A model generated the notes under the pieces. That model worked only from the letters and a program-made list of their open reading frames with translations. It made no database searches and had not been told where the DNA came from. Below, in pieces: positions 60,201 to 62,669 of a stretch of DNA of 64,000 bases. Positions within the stretch are counted from its first letter, which is position 1; each line of letters opens with the position of its first letter. The position numbers and the translations under genes were made by a program. The stretch covers positions 7,327,062 to 7,391,061 of the forward strand of contig CP154957.1 in the NCBI GenBank assembly GCA_039621445.1. The letters are read 5' to 3'. This DNA is from Euglena gracilis. Lineage: Eukaryota > Euglenida > Euglenophyceae > Euglenales.

Positions 60201-62414
60201 TTCATTGGGCAAGGGGCAATGGGACTCACAGGGCACGGGGGGGGGAAGGTATTGAAAGATCGCATCTGACCAGGGAGGGGGGTCGTTGGAAAAGCCCGGT
60301 CGCTGGACAAAAGGGGGAAGCAACACCTGCCCCCCCCCCTCCTTGGGAAACTGTCACCGAACAGACCGGCTGGCACTTGGGACCCTGACGACTTCCAATG
60401 ATGACAGGTTCGGTAGTACAGTTTGGGAGTACTGCCCAAACTGTGCCGTACAGTACTTGTAAACCCCCCCCCAAATAACCCCCCCCCCCAGTGTGTTATT
60501 TGGGCACCCGAACTGGGCCCCCAAGGGGGGGGGTGTTATTTGGGGGGGGTGTTGTTTGGGCGCTCGAAACCGGCCCCCGAGGGGGGGGGTTATTTGGGGG
60601 GTTGTTATTTGGGGGGGTTTACTATGATATAGTACTGGGCAGTACTGGGGGCAGTTTCCTGTGAGGCCATTGGGCATGATAATCTCCCCTGGGGGGGGGG
60701 GTAAACTCCATCAGTTTCGCACACTCCCCTTCAGACGTCGGTGGGTGTCATCGACATTTACGGCCCACAGGTCCGCCCGGGCTCGGAGTAGTCGCTTGGC
60801 AGCCTCGGACTCAGGCATTGGCTCAAACTCAGTTGTTGTTGGGGTGAACGTTTGGGCCCTGCTGGAAATTGAACCCAAGCCCCCGGATGAGAAACACATG
60901 TTGTGCTGGGCCATTCCCTCAGAACTCTGCTGGGTTTGGTTGCAACAACTCTTCCGACAATTTGACAGGAGCTTGATACTGACGCCTTCCACCTATTTCA
61001 TTTTTGCTGTGATGGTAAATATCGCAAATGAATGTCGCTGGGGGTGTTTATGCAGATACATGTCTGGGTGGGTGGTGTGTGTGTGTGTGTGTGTGTGTGT
61101 GTTTCTGCAATTATGAAACTGCAAAAGTGCACCACGTCCCGCACTTTCCCACACGAAACCTGTCCCTTTTGGCGAGGGCAGAGACACAAGCTCTGCGAAA
61201 GAGAAGCAGGGCCAGGCACGCGCAGCAGGCAGCGAATGCCTTGGCGAGCCGCCCGCCCTGGGCGGCGGACATGAGGGCGGTCCACCCCTCCGCCCTGCCG
61301 GCGGCCCCAGGCAGACTGTGCAGAGGTGGTCCGCTGGCATTCTAAATTGTCCTTAAATTTATTATGTATTCATTTTATTATTATAAAATTATTATTTTAT
61401 TATTATTACTATGATTTTTTTTATTATTACTTTTTTATTTTATTTTATATTTTGTTGTTTTTTATTATTTTATGTTTTTATTATTCTTATTTTTCTCATT
61501 TCTCTGTTTTTGGATTCTATTATTCCCATTTCTGCCTTTTTGTTTTTTTATTTTTCTGCCCATTTGCTGTCCATCTCTGACACAGAAAGGTTTTTAATCA
61601 ATCTTTCTTTTGAATTGAGGAGGAGAATGCTGACCCATACCTCCCTCCCCCAAGTACCCTCCGCTACGGGCTTTCACTTGATTTTGTTGTTCCACCATGC
61701 TGGTAACCCTGGTTCGATCTCTGGTCACCCCTTACTGGGATCATCGGCGGCCAGAGGCAATCCTCACTGGGGGGGGAGACCCTTTCCCTTGTGGACCCAC
61801 ACACAGAAAACCCGATCAGGAGTTTTGCACTCGTGGTGGCCAAGGGCCGGGCACTGGGGAGGAACGATACGGTGGGCCGCTGCCGGGTGTAGTCCACGTC
61901 TGCCCCGGCCTCCAGGAGCGCCTCGATGACGTTGACGTGCCCCTCACGGGCGGCGTGCATCATTGGCGCCAGGGTATTGATATCGTTGGTGTGCGTACGC
62001 GCGTGTGTGCGTGCGTGCGTGCGTGCGTGCGTGTGTATGTGTGTTTGAAAATAAGCTTGTGTGTGTGGACTTGTTTGCGTGTGTGTGCCTTTGTTTGTGT
62101 GTGTGTTTGTGAATATGCGTGTTTGTTTGTGAATGGTTGTGTACTTTGTGTATGAAACTGTGCTTGTGTATAAATGCTTCTGTGTGCTTGTTTGTGTGCA
62201 TATGGGTGGGTTGGTGGGTTGGTTTTTCTGTTTCGAGGAGTCACAACCTTTAAAGACAACTTATAAAAAGCCTCCCCTCCCCAGGGTTTGCTCCAGGCTT
62301 GAGAATGAATCAATACCTGACTGGGGTGTGGCCCTCGTGATCCACACTGTGGGCATCTGCCTTCGCCCGCAGTAGACGCTGGACCAGCGCAGTGTGGCAC
62401 GGCCATGGCGCTTC
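22790..62414 (-). CDS. Giant multi-exon ankyrin-repeat gene (composite)
   Basis: About 30 minus-strand segments, listed separately, each encode roughly one ankyrin repeat with the hallmarks TPLHxAA, GH, LLL and GADVN. All have the same strand and many have GT-AG borders. Ankyrin repeats stack into a solenoid that binds other proteins; a specific partner cannot be inferred. Summed exon length is about 3.4 kb in nearly 40 kb, so more than 90% is intron, filled with mobile elements and microsatellites. No start codon, stop or catalytic domain was identified. It may be more than one gene. Three exons lack an obvious AG acceptor, so part could be inactive. Confidence 0.6.
22907..23105. repeat. Imperfect TG microsatellite
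   Basis: TG units with GA, TTTG and GCGC interruptions. It lies downstream of the ankyrin exon at 23190-23326 on the minus strand and creates long false open frames. Confidence 0.9.
23190..23326 (-). CDS. Ankyrin exon
   Basis: Starts after an acceptor (TATATTCGCAG) and reads in frame through [20 protein letters not shown], the second helix and loop of a repeat. The donor is unclear; CAG followed by GCAGGG (a GC donor) is one option. Confidence 0.55.
23520..23607 (-). CDS. Ankyrin exon
   Basis: Reads [19 protein letters not shown], the loop and first helix of a repeat. The upstream border lies only a few bases from the end of the inserted element at 23611, so the acceptor must be in or beside the element; TAAG at the junction is a candidate. 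Confidence 0.6.
23611..23971. mobile_element. TATGTCCAATGACC family, copy with TA duplication
   Basis: C-tract start with TATGTCCAATGACC and G-tract end, flanked by TA (23609-23610 and 23972-23973). Two internal hairpins, CGGCGCTTTGCGCCG at 23749 and TGGCGCTTCGCGCCG near 23865. It sits directly beside the ankyrin exon on its left. The TA duplication is typical of Tc1/mariner-type insertion but several other systems also use it. Confidence 0.8.
24101..24215 (-). CDS. Ankyrin exon
   Basis: From TATGCAAG in phase 0 the frame reads through [18 protein letters not shown] to a donor GCCG followed by GTGGC. It is 38 codons plus one base. It directly follows the exon ending at 24438 in register: AGAT, then QSLAHGH. 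Confidence 0.6.
24438..24575 (-). CDS. Ankyrin exon
   Basis: Clear repeat reading [20 protein letters not shown], then [14 protein letters not shown]. It ends GCCACC before GTCCTG, in phase 0 after the Thr of the GAT motif, the same place as the exons ending at 25053 and 61871. No AG acceptor is visible for more than 20 bases upstream, where a C-tract occurs. Confidence 0.75.
24637..24705 (-). other. tRNA-like internal promoter boxes
   Basis: The minus strand has TGGCTTAGCGGG (24682-24693), matching an A box, and GGTTCGAGTCC (24644-24654), a perfect B box. The arms do not pair well and no anticodon loop can be drawn, so this is a tRNA relic or the head of a tRNA-derived SINE. Confidence 0.3.
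24835..25020 (+). repeat. 'CATCCTTGGACC' dispersed repeat, copy 1
   Basis: Opens with GTGACTTCTGGCACCCTTGG, then CAAAA and GACCCCGT-type wording, and GGCCAGCC. Five diverged copies, all in the plus orientation, lie in introns (also about 26370, 30630, 35350 and 53700). There are no inverted ends, so a retroposon such as a SINE is possible. Confidence 0.6.
25053..25192 (-). CDS. Ankyrin exon
   Basis: One of the clearest repeats: [20 protein letters not shown] then [10 protein letters not shown]. The acceptor is GCATCAG and the donor is ACC before GTATTGG. It exits in phase 0 after Thr and contains 46 full codons plus two leading bases. Confidence 0.8.
25236..25500. other. AT-rich intron sequence
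   Basis: A/T microsatellite at 25236-25272 and A-rich runs. Nothing else recognised. Confidence 0.4.
25662..25886. repeat. TG microsatellite
   Basis: Long TG/TGTGG tract directly after the exon 25887-26076 in the minus direction. It generates long Cys/Val or His/Thr false frames. Confidence 0.95.
25887..26076 (-). CDS. Non-ankyrin exon of the minus-strand gene
   Basis: Starts after an excellent acceptor (TTTCTTTCCCCAG) and is open for about 63 codons. It reads [20 protein letters not shown], then [18 protein letters not shown]. It has no ankyrin pattern. Three cysteines near its start might form part of a metal site. The donor is probably in GCCAATGTGGTC or just before the TG repeat. Confidence 0.5.
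26127..26288. mobile_element. GGGAAACTGTCA-end element, copy 1
   Basis: C-tract plus GGGAAACTGTCACC at one end, TGACAGTTTCCC plus G-tract at the other, with internal CTGACAGGTTGGCCGG repeats. Related copies lie at about 27104, 41508, 42673, 46937, 47127 and 60333. It is flanked by TA on both sides. Confidence 0.7.
26370..26560 (+). repeat. 'CATCCTTGGACC' dispersed repeat, copy 2
   Basis: Starts GTGATTTCTGGCATCCTTGG and ends in TAAGGGCGGTCCTTAACGGG. It aligns by eye with the copies at 30.6 and 35.3 kb. Confidence 0.6.
26601..26998. mobile_element. CCTCCCC..TTGTCTAAG element with TA duplication
   Basis: Left end CCTCCCCCCCTTGTCTAAG, right end CTTAGACAAGGGGGG plus AGGGGAGG, flanked by TA (26599-26600 and 26999-27000). 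It contains the hairpin CGGCACTTCGCGCCG at about 26738 and repeats of GGGTAAGAACCGGGG. Non-coding. Confidence 0.75.
27104..27210. mobile_element. GGGAAACTGTCA-family fragment
   Basis: Keeps CAGGTTGTCCAGTACC, GGACCTGGACAATTCC and CCCTGACAGGTTCTCGGGCA, but the C/G-tract ends are lost. Confidence 0.5.
27241..27586. repeat. TATAGA hexanucleotide microsatellite
   Basis: Nearly uninterrupted GATATA units for about 340 bp. It ends where element 27595-28109 begins. Confidence 0.95.
27595..28109. mobile_element. GGCAGCC-end element, copy 3 (longer)
   Basis: Ends GGCAGCCATACTCTTAA / TTAAGAGTATGGCTGCC, with a terminal stem-loop built on CGACCCCCT/AGGGGGGTCG. The interior has GGGTTAGGGTT and TAACCCTGACCCTG but otherwise differs from copies 1 and 2. 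No clean 8-bp duplication is visible because it lies in AT repeats. Confidence 0.75.
28200..28400. repeat. TATACA hexanucleotide microsatellite
   Basis: CATATA units with some CATATT and CATGTA changes. Together with the TATAGA tract at 27241 it brackets the mobile element. Confidence 0.9.
28500..28672 (-). CDS. Ankyrin exon
   Basis: Clear repeat reading [20 protein letters not shown], then [14 protein letters not shown]. The frame continues to a stop at 28498 unless spliced. A tRNA B-box-like GGTTCGAGCCC lies in the intron upstream (28737). Confidence 0.75.
29085..29201 (-). CDS. Ankyrin exon
   Basis: Clear repeat reading [20 protein letters not shown], then [12 protein letters not shown]. 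Likely acceptor GCCCAG before GCCACAGAC; donor probably GCCA before GTGACC. Confidence 0.8.
29202..30235. other. Intron sequence, no further exon recognised
   Basis: Mostly unique sequence with few elements. Frames at 29594-29848 and 29886-30542 overlap on opposite strands and show no ankyrin pattern. Confidence 0.35.
30236..30470 (-). CDS. Exon with two ankyrin repeats
   Basis: Encodes [20 protein letters not shown] followed in frame by [20 protein letters not shown], so two repeats in one exon, very rich in alanine and GC. A phase 0 acceptor CCAAG before CCCGGCGGG is likely. Confidence 0.75.
30630..30830 (+). repeat. 'CATCCTTGGACC' dispersed repeat, copy 3
   Basis: Starts GTGATTCCCGGCATCCTTGG and ends near CCCTAAGGGCGGCCCTGA. 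Same orientation as the other copies. Confidence 0.6.
30948..33213. mobile_element. GGCAGC-end element, copy 4, interrupted by a nested insert
   Basis: Ends GGCAGCAAGCTA / TAGCTTGCTGTC with a perfect 8-bp duplication CAATATCA (30940-30947 and 33214-33221). Without the insert 30994-32940 it would be about 319 bp, with terminal stem-loops (CCAAGTA around C/G tracts), AATGATGGAGTAGGG and CCTATTCCATCATT, and many CCCTAA motifs, matching copy 1 in layout. Confidence 0.9.
30994..32940. mobile_element. Nested 1.95-kb insert with AACCCCCC..AAATATAA ends
   Basis: Inserted at TA within the left arm of copy 4 (TA at 30992-30993 and 32941-32942). Its ends carry C/G tracts plus CAAATATAAAA and the inverse TTATATTTGGGG. 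Many internal CCCCAAATATAAAACCCC blocks show that it is itself a composite of nested related units. Hairpin CGGCGCTTCGCGCCG at 32830-32844. No complete coding frame. Confidence 0.75.
33440..33573 (-). CDS. Ankyrin exon
   Basis: Acceptor TCCGGCAG in phase 0, then [20 protein letters not shown] and [16 protein letters not shown]. No convincing GT donor near the expected end. Confidence 0.75.
34135..34292 (-). CDS. Ankyrin exon
   Basis: Acceptor GATTGTAG, then [20 protein letters not shown], followed by [20 protein letters not shown]. It has a three-residue enlargement between the helices. A donor is not evident within 60 bases. Confidence 0.75.
34448..35136. mobile_element. 689-bp element with 41-bp perfect inverted ends and TA duplication
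   Basis: Ends start CTGTCATAGG and contain tandem AAAAAATAACATCCG/TG units; the right end is the reverse complement for about 41 bases. TA lies on both sides (34446-34447, 35137-35138), in AT-repeat flanks. The core has C/G-tract palindromes and no long gene. The pattern fits a Tc1/mariner-type non-autonomous element. Confidence 0.85.
35350..35520 (+). repeat. 'CATCCTTGGACC' dispersed repeat, copy 4
   Basis: Starts GTGACTTTTGGCATCCTTGG and ends GGGGCGGTCTTTAACAGG. Confidence 0.6.
35674..35765 (-). CDS. Ankyrin exon
   Basis: Acceptor TGCCCGGCAG, then [20 protein letters not shown] and [10 protein letters not shown]; donor GGCA before GTGTCC. The second helix and loop of a repeat. Confidence 0.65.
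35766..36164. other. Intron sequence, nothing recognised
   Basis: Unique sequence with overlapping short frames on both strands, none ankyrin-like. Confidence 0.35.
36165..36285 (-). CDS. Ankyrin exon
   Basis: Acceptor CTTTGGAG, then [20 protein letters not shown] and [12 protein letters not shown]; donor likely AAC before GTGCAG. A long CA repeat lies upstream. Confidence 0.75.
36348..36672. repeat. CA and CAACA microsatellites
   Basis: CA tracts at both ends and a pure CAACA pentamer block at about 36478-36582. Expect false frames (His/Thr/Gln, Cys/Val). Confidence 0.95.
36770..36925 (-). CDS. Ankyrin exon
   Basis: Reads [20 protein letters not shown] then [13 protein letters not shown] stop (TGA) lies just upstream of the ALLRAAADS part, so the acceptor is probably GCCGACAG at about 36879, or the open start is elsewhere. 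Confidence 0.7.
37060..37440. other. A-rich intron sequence
   Basis: Repeated AAAATGCGCAAAAATG-type wording. Low complexity; frames on both strands are artefacts of composition. Confidence 0.5.
37441..38326. other. Intron with a poly-G tract and element fragments
   Basis: Contains the poly-G tract at 37821-37884 and a fragment like the 3.0-kb element family (ATTTTATAGGATTTTGTTTG near 37986). No exon recognised. Confidence 0.4.
37821..37884. repeat. Poly-G tract, 64 bp
   Basis: Sixty-three G and a single C at 37835. Confidence 0.95.
38327..38432 (-). CDS. Ankyrin exon
   Basis: Acceptor CCTGCCACAG, donor GCT before GTGGGG; one base plus 35 codons. Reads [20 protein letters not shown] then [11 protein letters not shown]. 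It exits in phase 0 after Ala, as do exons 40554 and 50461. Confidence 0.75.
38433..38891. other. Intron, AT-rich
   Basis: Short repeats of CAAATA near 38700-38740. Nothing else recognised. Confidence 0.4.
38892..38979 (-). CDS. Ankyrin exon
   Basis: Acceptor AGCACAG, then [20 protein letters not shown] and TPF; donor GACT before GTTAGG. The GADVN motif is canonical. Confidence 0.75.
39129..39538. mobile_element. TATGTCCAATGACC family, full copy with TA duplication
   Basis: Almost identical to 23611-23971. TA on both sides (39127-39128, 39539-39540). Hairpins CGGCGCTTTGCGCCG at about 39315 and CGGCGCTTCACGCCG near 39427. Confidence 0.85.
39775..39878 (-). CDS. Ankyrin exon
   Basis: Reads [20 protein letters not shown]. 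Upstream lies only AACAAAAAAACCTCTGCC and then a G-tract element (39886-40020), with no AG acceptor between them. Confidence 0.65.
39886..40020. mobile_element. GTTTTTTTAGAACC-end G-tract element
   Basis: TTTTTTTAGAACCCGGGGG on the left, CCACCCACCC and GGGGG blocks inside, GGGGTCCAAGAG on the right. It is similar to 21432-21703. Confidence 0.5.
40021..40553. other. Intron sequence
   Basis: Some C/G-tract pieces; otherwise unique with no exon recognised. Confidence 0.35.
40554..40685 (-). CDS. Ankyrin exon
   Basis: Acceptor GGCTGTCCCCAG, donor GCT before GTGCGG; exactly 44 codons, phase 0 at both ends. Reads [20 protein letters not shown] then [10 protein letters not shown]. It is the best-bounded exon of the set. 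Confidence 0.85.
40686..41507. other. Intron sequence
   Basis: Contains short AAGTGCTAAG repeats (about 40960-41040) and a TG repeat at 41428-41466. Nothing else recognised. Confidence 0.4.
41508..41647. mobile_element. GGGAAACTGTCA-family element
   Basis: Left end CCCCCCGGGAAATTGTCACC, right end GACAATTTCCTGGGGGG, with internal GTCAGGTCAGCGAGTATG repeats. Confidence 0.7.
41655..41850. repeat. TG microsatellite
   Basis: TG tract with TTG and GCG interruptions. Confidence 0.95.
41906..42019 (-). CDS. Ankyrin exon
   Basis: Acceptor GAGTTGCAG, only about 10 bases from the tRNA gene on the other strand. Reads [20 protein letters not shown] then DRSALI. Likely donor ATTCA before GTGCCA. Confidence 0.75.
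42030..42101 (+). tRNA. tRNA-Gly (anticodon TCC)
   Basis: A 72-base cloverleaf: acceptor GCGTCCG pairs with CGGACGC plus discriminator A; anticodon stem CAAGC/GCTTG encloses CTTCCAA, giving anticodon TCC; T arm CCGGG-TTCGATT-CCCGG. The A box is close to GTGTAATGGTTAGC and the B box is GGTTCGATTCC. No intron. It lies on the opposite strand inside an intron of the ankyrin gene. CCA is not encoded, as usual in eukaryotes. Confidence 0.95.
42102..43019. other. Intron with an element copy
   Basis: G-tract pieces at 42170-42350 and an element of the GGGAAACTGTCA family at about 42673-42806 (CCCCCAGGAAACTGCCACC at its left). No exon recognised. Confidence 0.45.
44834..44962. repeat. Imperfect palindrome, arms about 62 bp
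   Basis: The arms read outward from about 44898 and include CAGATGTAAA/TTTACATCTG and GCGCATTTGCGCGCATCACG with its complement. A few mismatches. Confidence 0.8.
45033..45130. repeat. Near-perfect palindrome, arms about 48 bp
   Basis: Centred between 45081 and 45082 on ATTTGCGCAAAT. The arms include CATCAAACACAAAACATTTT and its complement, with about one mismatch. Confidence 0.85.
46034..46781. other. Intron sequence
   Basis: Unique sequence. No ankyrin or other exon recognised. Confidence 0.35.
46782..46884 (-). CDS. Ankyrin exon
   Basis: Reads [20 protein letters not shown] then [13 protein letters not shown]. Acceptor probably CCCTGGAG; donor probably GCTCC before GTTTGG, or the internal CTGCAG before GTGAGG. 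Confidence 0.75.
46937..47063. mobile_element. GGGAAACTGTCA-family element
   Basis: Left GGCGAAACTGTCACCTC, right ACACTTTCCCGGGGGG, with CAGGTCGGCTGGCACC inside. A partial copy follows at 47120-47235. Confidence 0.65.
47385..47512 (-). CDS. Ankyrin exon
   Basis: Acceptor CCATTGAG in phase 0, then [20 protein letters not shown] and [17 protein letters not shown] textbook single repeat. The donor is not clear. Confidence 0.8.
48403..48450. repeat. GGTCGGCCCT minisatellite
   Basis: About four and a half 10-bp units. The same unit recurs at 49075-49120 and 49290-49325, bracketing the region between. Confidence 0.85.
48888..49005. repeat. CATCRCCCAG minisatellite
   Basis: Several 10-bp units in two blocks. 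Confidence 0.8.
49147..49270. repeat. Poly-A and A-rich tract
   Basis: About 33 A in a row at 49149-49181, then AAATA-type sequence. Confidence 0.9.
49370..49440 (-). CDS. Possible ankyrin exon
   Basis: After GGAAAG the frame reads [18 protein letters not shown], matching the DVN loop and start of a helix, then loses the pattern. Short and uncertain. Confidence 0.4.
49650..49815. mobile_element. AAATAATAAACCCC-type G-tract element
   Basis: CCCCCAAATAATAAACCCCC on the left and GGGGTTTATAATATAAGC on the right, with GTTATTATTTAGG inside. A member of the short C/G-tract elements. Confidence 0.5.
50088..50168 (-). CDS. Ankyrin exon
   Basis: Acceptor CCTTCCCGTTAG, then [20 protein letters not shown] and RADVN. 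Too short to be noticed as an open frame, but a canonical repeat. Donor not clear. Confidence 0.7.
50461..50638 (-). CDS. Ankyrin exon
   Basis: Acceptor GTAATTTCAG, donor GGGCG before GTACAG; one base plus 59 codons. The first part is not repeat-like ([20 protein letters not shown]). The end reads [15 protein letters not shown] and exits in phase 0 after Ala. Confidence 0.65.
50650..50870. mobile_element. GCCAGGTTATT-type G-tract element
   Basis: CCCCCCAAATAGCCTGGCGG on the left, GCCAGGTTATTTGGGGGG on the right, with further CGCCARGTTATT copies inside. It ends near the acceptor of exon 50461-50638. Confidence 0.5.
50871..51937. other. Intron sequence with a minisatellite
   Basis: The 33-bp minisatellite at 51316-51480 and a hairpin variant (TAGCGCTACGCGCTG, about 51525). 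No exon recognised. Confidence 0.4.
51316..51480. repeat. 33-bp minisatellite, five units
   Basis: The unit contains GTTTGGGGGGTTTAGCTCG then AAAAGTTTTTGAAT. As 33 is a multiple of three, it is open on both strands with an 11-residue period, which need not mean it is coding. Confidence 0.95.
51938..52050 (-). CDS. Possible degenerate ankyrin exon
   Basis: One frame reads [20 protein letters not shown] and ends at a good donor (CTGAG before GTACTG). The frame has a TGA just upstream, so the 5' border is unknown. Confidence 0.35.
52567..52682 (-). CDS. Ankyrin exon
   Basis: Acceptor CTTTGCCAG in phase 0, then [20 protein letters not shown]; donor CCCCCG before GTTTGC. The GH and LL positions match the consensus. 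Confidence 0.75.
53700..53860 (+). repeat. 'CATCCTTGGACC' dispersed repeat, copy 5
   Basis: Starts TTGATTTCTGGCATCCTTGG and ends near GGGGAGGTCCTTAACAT. The most diverged of the five. Confidence 0.5.
54125..54220. repeat. Poly-G tract
   Basis: Almost pure G for 95 bases with a few T and A. Possible sequencing-length uncertainty. Confidence 0.9.
54668..54843 (-). CDS. Ankyrin exon
   Basis: Acceptor TCCCGGAG in phase 0, then [20 protein letters not shown] and [15 protein letters not shown]; donor CGAAC before GTGTTT. A clear repeat with NV in place of the usual DVN. Confidence 0.75.
54844..56217. other. Intron sequence
   Basis: An ACGTGT-rich stretch (54900-54965), AT-rich sequence, a hairpin variant with compensated stem (CTGGCGCCTTTGGCGC, about 55482), and G-tract pieces near 55965-56030. 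No exon recognised. Confidence 0.4.
56218..56575. mobile_element. GGGGTATTAT-end G-tract element, copy 2
   Basis: Collinear with 17745-18110 in the same orientation, including CCCGAAGTC, TTTGGAGGCAGATGATCCAA and the terminal GGGGTATTATTTGGGGGG. Confidence 0.7.
56747..56950. mobile_element. TATGTCCAACGACC family, truncated copy
   Basis: Intact left end preceded by TA; breaks off within the hairpin (CGGCGCTTCGCGCCCCC). Confidence 0.65.
56951..58059. other. Intron with poly-G and CTGGCTGG repeats
   Basis: Poly-G at 57459-57512 and GGCTGGCTGG-type repeats to about 57790. A fragment of the TATGTCCAATGACC family lies at about 57950-58010. Minus and plus frames at 57065-57440 show no domain. Confidence 0.4.
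58060..58186 (-). CDS. Ankyrin exon
   Basis: Acceptor CACCAGCAG, then [20 protein letters not shown] and [10 protein letters not shown]. Canonical spacing but a diverged first helix. Donor uncertain (GGG before GTCCAC, or further on). Confidence 0.7.
58477..58843. mobile_element. TATGTCCAACGACC family, diverged copy
   Basis: C-tract left end and G-tract right end followed by TA. Internal hairpins CGGCACTTTGTGCCG (about 58636) and a variant near 58734 keep pairing through compensating changes. Confidence 0.7.
58844..60332. other. Long intron, AT-rich in its middle
   Basis: G-tract pieces at 58860-58985, TTTTGGCC simple repeats at 58980-59170 and an almost pure ATTAT tract at 59640-59990. No exon recognised. 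Confidence 0.45.
60333..60702. mobile_element. GGGAAACTGTCA-family element with a nested insert
   Basis: The left part (GGGAAACTGTCACCG, CAGACCGGCTGGCACTTGGG) and right part (GGCAGTTTCCTGTGAGG) are separated at TACTTGTA by a G-tract element at about 60463-60620 with AAACCCCCCC and GGGGGGGTTT ends. Confidence 0.6.
60711..60815 (-). CDS. Ankyrin exon
   Basis: Reads [20 protein letters not shown] then DDTHRRL. Acceptor probably AATGCCTGAG; donor probably GGGGA before GTGTGC. Confidence 0.6.
   Translation of the reverse strand, partial: PESEAAKRLLRARADLWAVNVDDTHRRLKGSVRN
60816..61159. other. Intron sequence
   Basis: A short TG repeat at about 61073-61102. Nothing else recognised. Confidence 0.4.
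61160..61294 (-). CDS. Ankyrin exon
   Basis: Acceptor CCGCCGGCAG, then [20 protein letters not shown] and, after a few extra residues, LALLLFRRA. It looks like a repeat with a small insertion. End uncertain. Confidence 0.55.
61330..61600. other. T-rich intron sequence
   Basis: Long runs of TTTTATT. No gene. Confidence 0.5.
61871..61985 (-). CDS. Ankyrin exon
   Basis: Reads [20 protein letters not shown] then [11 protein letters not shown] and ends ACC before GTATCG, phase 0 after Thr. Very canonical. The upstream sequence is a GT/CA-type tract with no AG for dozens of bases, so its acceptor is unexplained. Confidence 0.8.
61986..62316. other. Intron with degenerate TG repeat
   Basis: GTGTGC and GTTTGT-type repeats dominate 61990-62200. 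Confidence 0.6.
62317..62414 (-). CDS. Ankyrin exon (most upstream seen)
   Basis: Acceptor GGAAGCAG, immediately after the long TG tract on this strand; donor GTCAG before GTATTG. Reads [20 protein letters not shown] then HTPV. The first exon of the gene must lie upstream, beyond the CA repeat or the window. Confidence 0.75.
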
Positions 62415-62424
62415 CTGCTTCCTT

Positions 62425-62599
<175 letters not shown>

Positions 62600-62669
62600 A
62601 AATGCACACATGCGTGCGCCTGAGTGCCACACAAGCACCCACCTAAATGTAACCACAGACAGAGACATA

